NCBI GenBank assembly: GCA_029007115.1
Contig: JAQXHG010000020.1
Coordinates: forward strand, 1 to 38,571
Length of the DNA stretch: 38,571 nt
Source of the DNA: a bacterium
GTDB taxonomy: Bacteria; Bacillota_I; Bacilli_A; RF39; UBA660
Direction: 5' to 3'
Both the position numbers and the translations under genes were made by a program. Shown here in pieces: positions 24,741-34,200 of this stretch. The number at the start of each line of letters is the position of its first letter. Within the stretch, counting starts at the first letter, position 1. The notes below the pieces were generated by a model. It saw nothing but the letters and a program-made list of their open reading frames with translations, had not been told where the DNA came from and did not search any database.

Positions 24741-25169
24741 TTATAAATTCATAGGTCTATTATTTTTTTTTTCTTTGATGTTATTTTCAATGCTTTGAAT
24801 TAATGCAAATACTTCTTCGTCTGTGTGTCTACAATAACTTGTATTCATACGATTTGTATTTAATTCAAAACCGAAATCTAAATTATCTAGACCAAATTGA
24901 CTTTTAACAATGAAATATGATGCATCATCCATATTATTTTTTTCAACATAATCTAAAACTTCATCAAAACTATCAAAATCTAAATCATATCTATCATACG
25001 AATCATATCCTCCACTGATGGAAATAATTGTATAATGCAAGTCTTTTGGTAACTTTTCAATAATTGCAGAAATATCATTAATTTCTGTAATTGTATCTAA
25101 TTCCAATTCATGAAATGATATTGGATCTTTACTATCTTTATCTAATATTTCAGTTTTTGTTACTTTCAT
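24741..25169 (-). CDS. Small acidic protein, candidate immunity protein (142 aa)
   Basis: I do not recognise the family. It is a soluble, strongly acidic alpha/beta protein without a signal peptide, with an Asp/Tyr-rich segment (ISGGYDSYDRYDLDFDSFDE) in the middle and a helical end. It lies 57 bp downstream of the giant T7SS-linked gene on the same strand, with a GGGAGGATAT ribosome-binding site, and the operon terminator follows. A small acidic cytosolic protein encoded immediately after a large polymorphic toxin is the usual place for an immunity protein, which is my working inference. The sequence itself shows no known immunity fold. Confidence 0.65.
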   Translation of the reverse strand: MKVTKTEILDKDSKDPISFHELELDTITEINDISAIIEKLPKDLHYTIISISGGYDSYDRYDLDFDSFDEVLDYVEKNNMDDASYFIVKSQFGLDNLDFGFELNTNRMNTSYCRHTDEEVFALIQSIENNIKEKKNNRPMNL

Positions 25170-25226
25170 ATATATCCTCCCTATATTTATTTTATCAATT
25201 TTTTTTAACTATTTCAACATTTTCGA

Positions 25227-28200
25227 TTAATTATCTTCTATATAAATTACATCTGATTTAGTTATCATAATTTCGTTAGAAACTTTGTTGGAATTATTTT
25301 GACTTAGTTCAAATTTCTTTATATTTATACCATTTATCGCTATATCTGGTGTTGAAATACCTTCGTTTGTCGCTTTGCTAAGTTCTCTTATATATGCATC
25401 TGCTATTGTTTCTTTTCCTGGTCGTGCAGTATATGTTCCTTTTTCAGTCTGCATAAATACTTCTTTGAATTGAGCATCATTCACTTCGACTCTTATCGCA
25501 TTTGCTATATTATTTCCTGCTGTTGCTAATTCTCCAAATCTTTCTACTATTCCTTTTGATATTGTATTGAATGGGAATCTATTTATATCTGTAATGTTAA
25601 ATGTTGATACTAATTTTCCATCTTTTGTACTTAGCGCATATCTTACATTATGTTCTCCTACTAGATACTTTCCTGTACTTGATAATTCCGGTGAGCCATA
25701 ACGTCTTTCTGCTCTTCTTGCTGCTCTTGTTCCCTCTTGTACAGTTTTTATCTCTTTATATAATCCTGAATCAAGTTGATTATAGTATGTTTTATATACT
25801 GTCTCAGTACCATCTGGATTTTTTACTTTTGTTTCACTAAAATGATATCCTTTTGTTGTTACATTTGTTTCAAATTCTTTTATACATACTGTTACTTTTT
25901 CAGCTATTTGTGATGTTGGTTGTCCATATTTTGCAGTTAGTGTTGATAGATTTGGTGAAGTTTCAGCTACTGTTCCCACTTGAACATATGCATAAACACC
26001 ATCATCTATCTTTTCTAATTGATAATATGTTCTTACTCCATCTTTTACTTTATACGCAAATGTTCCTTTTCCTGTACCATTTTGACATTTTATTAATTCT
26101 TCCGTTACTTGTAAATCTATTTTTGATTCTACTGCTCCAGCATACATTAAGTTTGGATTAGTAAATACACTTACCTTTTCACCTTTATGTTCAACTACTG
26201 TTGTTGCTTTTGATATTCCTGTTTCAGATTTTGGATCCCATGGATATGGTTTTCCATCTTCTCCCATCCAGAAATATGCAAATCCTCCAGCTTCTCTTAC
26301 TTCTGTTTCATCACTATTTACTTGTCTTCCTGTTTCATCATATAATGCTGTCACTGTTGGGTCATATGCCATATATGCTCCAGTTTGTGTTAGTACTAAT
26401 ACACTTGATTCATGTATTTTTCCATCTGGACTCATCCATCTTACTGGTGTATCTAATTCTACACGTGCTTTTGTTACATACGCATCTCCAACTCTTAGTG
26501 CTAATCCTTTTGTTGATAATTCTTCCATCATTCCATCTTTGAATATAAATTCTGTTGTATTTACTTGAACTTTTGGACCACCCAATACTTTTTGTGTTGA
26601 GTATGTTTGTACTTTTTCTGTTAATTGTACTCCAAATTTACTTACATCAAATGTTAGTTCAATGCCTGTTGCTGCTTTATATTTCATAATTGCGGATTGA
26701 ATTTTATCAATTGAGAATGCCCAGTCTGTTTCTTGATCTAACTTTCCTACTCCTGAGTTTGACTTACTATGTGAGAAGCATAACAATGCTATCTTATCTG
26801 CGTCAAGTCCCATTGATTCTAATCTTGTTCTTTGTGATAACACTATTAATGCACTATTTAATGTATGATTTTCTCTTACAAATTTAGCTAATTTCTTATC
26901 ATCTGCTTTTATTAGTTCTGGAAGTAATTTTGTTAATGCTCCTAAATCATGTTTTACTCCCATATTTATTCCTTGGAAGTACGCTATTCCATTTTCATTG
27001 AACATTCCTGCTGCCATTCCTAAATCATGGAATAATCCTGAATAGAACATTTCTGAATACTCTTTTGCTGTATAAGTTTTTCCTGTTGTTTCTGCTAATG
27101 TTCTTAATGAATTTACTGTTAAGAATGCAACTTGTAATACATGTGCTTCTGTGTGATCACAATATGACAATAATTGATTCATGTTCTTTCTTGTTCTTGT
27201 TGATTCTCTTGCATATTTGTATACATCACTTACGAGGTCAGCCATTTCTTTGCTTCCTTCTATCTTAACACCATTTCCTAAATCTATTCCTGTTGCAATA
27301 ATATCATGTAGATATGTCTTGGCAAATTCTGAATTTGCCTCAAATAGTTTTGATTCAAATATAATCTCATATGTACCAGTTGCGATTTGTTCACCTTGCA
27401 TCATTCTTTGCAATACTGAAGTTATTAATTCTTGTTGTTGTTTTACTGTTAATCCTTCTACCATTGCATTAAATTGTTCTTTTGATAATCTAACTTCATT
27501 TAATCTTGGGTTTGTTAATATTGAATCATGTAATTTTGTTACTTCTTCACTTATTGACTCTACATTTCCAAAATCCACGCTCTCAATCTCAGGTGTATCA
27601 ACCTTAAATTTATTTAGCATATCATTATATTCTGCTTCTAATTTGATTAATTTTTCATTTATCTCTGCTTTTAATGATTCACCAATTTCACTAGAAGATT
27701 CTATGTTAGACTTCATTTCTCTAATACTTTCTAATGATTCTTTAATTTTACTTTCATCATTACGTACTGAATCATCTGTTTTTTGTTCATTTAGCTCTTT
27801 TGTTTTTTCTTCTATTTTGGCTATAAATTCTGAATTATTAATAAAATGAACACCTTCAGTTGATTTAGTTATTTCTTCAATCTTTGCTAAACAACTAGAT
27901 ATACTTTCATTAATATTTATATATGATTTTGATATTTCATCAATATTGCTATTAATACTTATTTTACTACTTTCTATATAGGAATTAATATCATTTATTT
28001 GTTTTATTCTAGATTCGATTGTATTTTGAAGTGAAATTAATTTTGTCTTGATTAATTCTAAATCACTATCAGTTTTTGAAGTAACATTTCCAATTATATC
28101 ATTTGCTTTATCAATTAACTCTTTACTAGTTTTATTAATCATTTCAAGTATCTTAGTTTCACTTCTTATAAAGCTATTTATTGTAGTTTGAACTAATTTT

Positions 28201-31200
28201 GTTTTGTCTGTTTCACTTAATGAAGAATCATTTAAGATATTTTCTATTACTTCATTTGGAAGCATATTATTTTCTAATAATTCAGTAACATTTTCGTTAT
28301 TGATTTCATTTGGGATTAAATTGATTTTATCAGTATTCAACTGTTTAATTAACATTGTTTGTGTAAATAATCTTAATGTATCTGATACTACGTTATTTAC
28401 TCTTGTTTCTAATTTTGCCTTATTTTTATTAACATTATCTGTATTTAAATTTGAAATTATTCCAATTAATACTGTATCTTTTACTGTATTAATAACTTCC
28501 ATTACTTCGGCTAATACTTCTTCATTATTTAAAACTTCAGAACTTACATTATTTAATACGGTATTTAACGATGCCTCAGTTAATTCACTTAAACTTCCTT
28601 TTTGAGTAAGTTCTGATACTACTTCTGTGGATACACCATTAGATTTTATATTTTCAAGTATTTTTTCTACTGCAGGTGTTGCTTTAGCAATATCTTTTGA
28701 TTTGATTTCTGTTTCCTTACTTGTTTCAATATTAGTATCTTTAACAATTTTTTCACTAGTTTCTTTGAAAATATTAGACTTACTCTTTATTAATTCAGTT
28801 ATATAATTACGATTACTTGCATCTTTAATAATAGAGGCAGCTCTTCTAATTAAGCTACTTTCATAATCATTGACAGTTTCTTCATCTAGTTTTTCAACAA
28901 AATCTTTAAAATTTTCATTTGTAAGTATTTCAAGTCTTTTAATTATATCTTTTGCAAATAATTGGATTTCCTCTTGTGTCATATTTTCATATAAATAATT
29001 AAATGCTTCTTTACTTAATTTTGAAAATTTTACTTTTGAATCACTTAATGCTTCATTAATTTCGCCTTTAATTGATTCTAATGATTTTATTTCTTCTTCA
29101 TACTTAGCTTTTCTTTGACTTTCTTTTCTGACTTTGTCTTCTGATGTCTTATTAGATTCATCTATTTTTTTAATTTCTGCATTTAATTCATTTATTCTAT
29201 TATCGATATTATCAGTTACTTTTCCTTTAACTTCAGATATTTTTGCTAAACGCTCTTCTTTCTTCAATTTGATACTATCTAATTTATTTTTTATTAATTG
29301 TATAATATTCAAATCTGAATATACTTTTTCTCCAGTTGCTTCTTCTACTTCATATTTAATTTCTGCATATTCTTCAACTGAATTTACAAGTATACTATCA
29401 GCTTTTTCTTTTAATCCAATATTTTTTTCTTCAATTGATTTTATTCTCTCTGCTAATTTACCCCTGTATTTATAAATAGTATCGATTGACATATTTTCAA
29501 TCATTGTTGCAAAATTTTGATCTGATAATACATCTAATTTAGACATTATTTCTTTACTAAACATTGTCAAATTTTCTTGAGACATTGAATTTACTAAATA
29601 ATTAAATGAACCATTACTCAAATCACTAATACTTTTAGATGAATCTTTTAATGTATTTAAAATTTCAATACGCATATTTCTAAGCTGCTCTATTTTAGCT
29701 TCTAAATTATTGATTTTTCTTTGAGTTTGTTCAATTTTATCTTTAGCTTTAGCATTTTCATGTTTAGGTAATTCTTCGATTGTTTTTCTGATACTTTCAA
29801 TTTCTGTTACTAATTGTTTATCAATATTTTCAACCAATTTTTCTCTTTGTACTTTTTTATTTTTTTCTACTTCTTCTTTTGATTGTTTTGCCTCTTTAAT
29901 TTTATTCTTTATTGACTCTATAAGTCCAGGCTTTTCATTATTCATTTCAAACAAATCAGAAATCATATACTTTGTACTATATAATTCAAAAATACCTTCA
30001 TAAAATTTTTCAGGAGTTATTTTTTCATTAACACTATCCAATAATGAACTTTTTATCGCTTCATCTGTTACATTATCTATATTAGATATCAAATCTAATT
30101 TATAAGCATTTGTAAATGCTTTACTAATTTTAGCATAAAAATCTTGTAAATTACTCTCATCAATACTACCAATTCTAGCAACTATTTCATTACTAAATAA
30201 ATCTAACATTTTAGGAGATGCCTTAGAAATAAAATAATTAAATTCACTATCCGATAGATAGTCTATCCCTTGTTCAGGATTCATGAATAAATCATACATC
30301 TTATATCTAGACACTTCTGATTCTAAATCACTTATTTCTAATGCCAAACTTTCATTTTCAGCTTTTAATTGATTTATTATTTTTTGTGCTTTGCTAGTTA
30401 TTTGTGCTTTTTGAGCTTTTGTTGCTGGCTTTCCATTCGAAGCTACATAACCATGACTAACAGATTCAATAATTGCCTCTTGTTCTTTTATTTTATTATT
30501 ATTACTTTGAATGCTATCTGATTTAGTAGTAATTGATTTTAATATCTCATCAAGTAATTTCTTTAACTCATCATCTCCATAATCGGATAAATTATCAAAT
30601 ATCTCATCAATAGATGCTTCAAGTTTAATTGCTTTTTTCTGATCTTTAATTTGTTTTTCAAGATTTTTCTTTCTTTGTTTTAATGCAGTTAAATCTTCCT
30701 TTACTTTTTGTGTCTCTTTATGTATTTCTTCTTGTGTCATTTCGGTATTATTTGCTAAATTATTAAGTTTGTTAGTAAGTTTCTTAATATTTTTATTTAT
30801 ACTATTCAGTTGTTCTTCATTAGTTTTAACTGTAACTGATGTAAATGTTACATGTGCCGCACTTAATCCTGCTATTTCAGTAGCATTCATTGTTGAAACA
30901 ATTTCTGTAAACATATTTAAAGCAATTTCTTCTTTTGATAAAGGTTCATCCTTATTAATTTTATTCTTATTATTTCTCTCAAATTCTTCTGTATAATTTT
31001 CATAAATTGAATCAAATCTTGGATCATTCATAATTTGCTGTGTATAAGCATTTACATCAGTAATACCAGCATTTTTTAAACTTTTAGCATAATTTGATAA
31101 AGCTACCATATTTCCTGGTAAATTATAATAATTTTTTAAACTTTGACTCATTCTATTTTGGATAAAATTACTATATGTATCGGTATTATTAGTATTTATA

Positions 31201-34200
31201 TATGAAACAGTTTTTACCACTGAACTAGGAGCACCCATAATCAGTGCAGTTGCAGCACCATATAGACCAGATTGAATTGCTTGATTCCAGTCAATACTTT
31301 CTCTATTCTCCCAATACCATTTAAAATGAGAATCTAAATCATCTTTTTGATTAGTAATCCAATCTTGATATAATGTACCTTCATCAAGTTTTTCTTTATT
31401 TAATTTTAACCAATTATCAAATGATAAATATGAATTACATGCTATCTCAGTATCTAATGAAGCAAAACTATTATTTTTTTCTTCCATATCCTTTTCATAA
31501 TATGTTTTGTAAAATAATTCTTTTAATGCTTCATTATCTCCATCCTCAATAATACTCTTTATTCGCTCATATTCTTCTCTACTCAATTCTCCATTAGCTA
31601 AATTAGCTAAATTGCCTAACCACGTTCCAATTACTTCTTGAGAAAATTCTTCAAAACCCTCACCTAATGCTTCTATAAACTGATGATAAGCTAAAGCTTT
31701 TAAAGTTCCATCAGCAGCCACTTTAAAAACCGATTTAGCAAGAGCATTTTTTACAAAATTAAGTTTAAGACCACCTAATTTTATTGCACCAAAGATAGAT
31801 TGTAACGTTACTTCTAATGCGCCAGATATAATTCCAAGTAATAGTGCAGTATTTTTATCCATTCCATCTTGCATAAATCCTTCAGTTGCATTACCTGCTG
31901 AAGTAACAAACATAACTGCACTACCTAAATAAGCACCAACACCTGGAATTAACGCCGATAATGCAATAGTAGGTGCCATATTAACAATACTTGTTCCAAT
32001 ATTATATGTATGATATAAAAATTTAGTATCTCTTTCTTGTGATAAATAATTACCAACAAGCATATTATGATAATCCGCTCTATTTTTGATACCATCAGCA
32101 TCAACAAAATTTACAAATCCATATTTTATTTGATTTCCACCAGCTTTTGCTGATTCCCATAAGGTCCATCCAAAATCACCAATAGGACCAGCATCATCAT
32201 ACCTTTGTTGAGTAACTGCGAATGACTTTCTTGCTAATGAAAAACTTCCTGATTCGACCATACTTTTAAAATATCCATCAAATTCATCCGGATTATTGTT
32301 ATATATATAACTTAATCCTTTTCTCATATATTCAGAACTTTCATTTAACGCTTTTACATAATCTTTTTCATTGGTAGTTAAAAAATGCTTATAACCATTA
32401 TAAATGTCTGAATTTAACGACATAAACACTGCAATTTCTTGTGAAGATGGATATATAGCATTTCCATCTTTATCATAATAGCAAATACAATCACTACTAG
32501 TATATTCGTTATATTCAATATTACAACTTGCAATTCTACCTTGAAAATTATCATCTGTCATTCCTGCTAATTCCGCTGTAAGAATAAGAAATCTATTTGC
32601 TCTATCACTAATGTAGGAATTAATAATTCCCATAGTAGTTTGAAATTCATCAATTGTTTGACATTTTAGTAAATCTTCATATGCTGAATCTAATAATTCA
32701 TTAAGTTTATTTATTTCTTCATTATCATAATTCTCCGCTGTATATTTTTCAACAAACTCTTCATCAAATTCAGTAAGTTTAAACATATTATTATTTATAT
32801 ATTCTTTAGCAAAATTATTTTTTAATTCTATAAAATCCATTCTAAGTTCATCTTGATATCTTTTATTAACAATGTAAGCATAATAGTCGTTTTTAAATTG
32901 AGCAAAAGCTTGATCTAATAATGTTTTTTGTTTATTATATTCTGAAACTATACTATCAGAATATCTTTGGTACCATGCACACTTAACTCGCTTTTCTTCC
33001 TCATATGCAGCTTCAGCTTCTTTATAATCAGAATAAACATTTGCATAGTCAACTCTCATCTTATTATAGTCAAACATCAAGTCCATACTATTAGACCATG
33101 TCATTATATTGCCATAACTACAGCTTAAACTTGCGGCTAATTCTTCACCTATATTAATATCTTCTTTCTGATTTTCATCTATAGAATATGTATATTTTAA
33201 TGATTCTATATCTTTAAGTTTTTTACCATCTTTTACATCTGGTTTTTGTTTGGCCTCTTTATATATGTAATCTTCATAATTGCTATTATTTACAATGTCT
33301 GTATAAATATTCAAATAAGAATTCAAATCATTATCACTAGCTTTTAATTCATCAAATAAATCAAATAGCATATTATAATCTAATTTATTAGTTTCTTTAT
33401 CAAAAATAGTTTCTTTATTACCCTTAATTATTCGTTGTACTACATCGTTAATAAATACTTGATATGTATTTACTCCAGAATATTCAGAACACCACATTAA
33501 ATTAAATGCATCAAGATTTTCTTCGGCTTGTACACATCTATCTTTAGCCTTTTTTACTTGATCTAATATTTCATTATATTCTTCACTAGTATAAGGGCTT
33601 TCTGTAATAACAACATCACCTACTGCAGTTAATACTTTTGGTGTTTCTGAAACCTCTTCACTATCATTTTCTGTAAATTGTTTATCATAATCAAAAAGTT
33701 CTAAAGCAATATTATAATTTGGTAGTGCCTTATCATAATAATCATAAGTAAGCATGAATTGCTCTTCAAATTGATTAACTATTAACCTTTGCTCACTCGT
33801 ACGACTTTCAACTATAGAATGGTACATATCTGTATTCCAATTTACATATTTATACCCTTGTGCATCTTTAACTTCTTCAATACTTTTATTTTCTGGATCT
33901 ATATACTCATATCTTGTTTCAAAGTCTTTTGGAATACCATTATCATTATAGTAGCCTTGTATTACGCCTTGTTGTAATAGATCATATATATAATCACCGG
34001 GATAGTAATTTTGATTTTTATCATAAAAATGCCCAATAGCATTTGTTATTAAGCCTAATACTTCTTCATTACCTTGTTCTGCTTTTCCTAATTCTTGACC
34101 ATAAATTACTAATTCCAATTGTTTTTGACTATCTGTTTTGTCTTCAGGATTAATATAATTACCATTCTCATCTTTTAATCCATCTTTAAGTTGTTGAATT

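Noticed and set aside
27181-27849. A 222-residue open frame on the plus strand inside the giant gene, and similar ones nearby
   Set aside because: Low-complexity Ser/Leu-rich translation, no ribosome-binding site, antisense to a convincing coding region; these are complement shadows.
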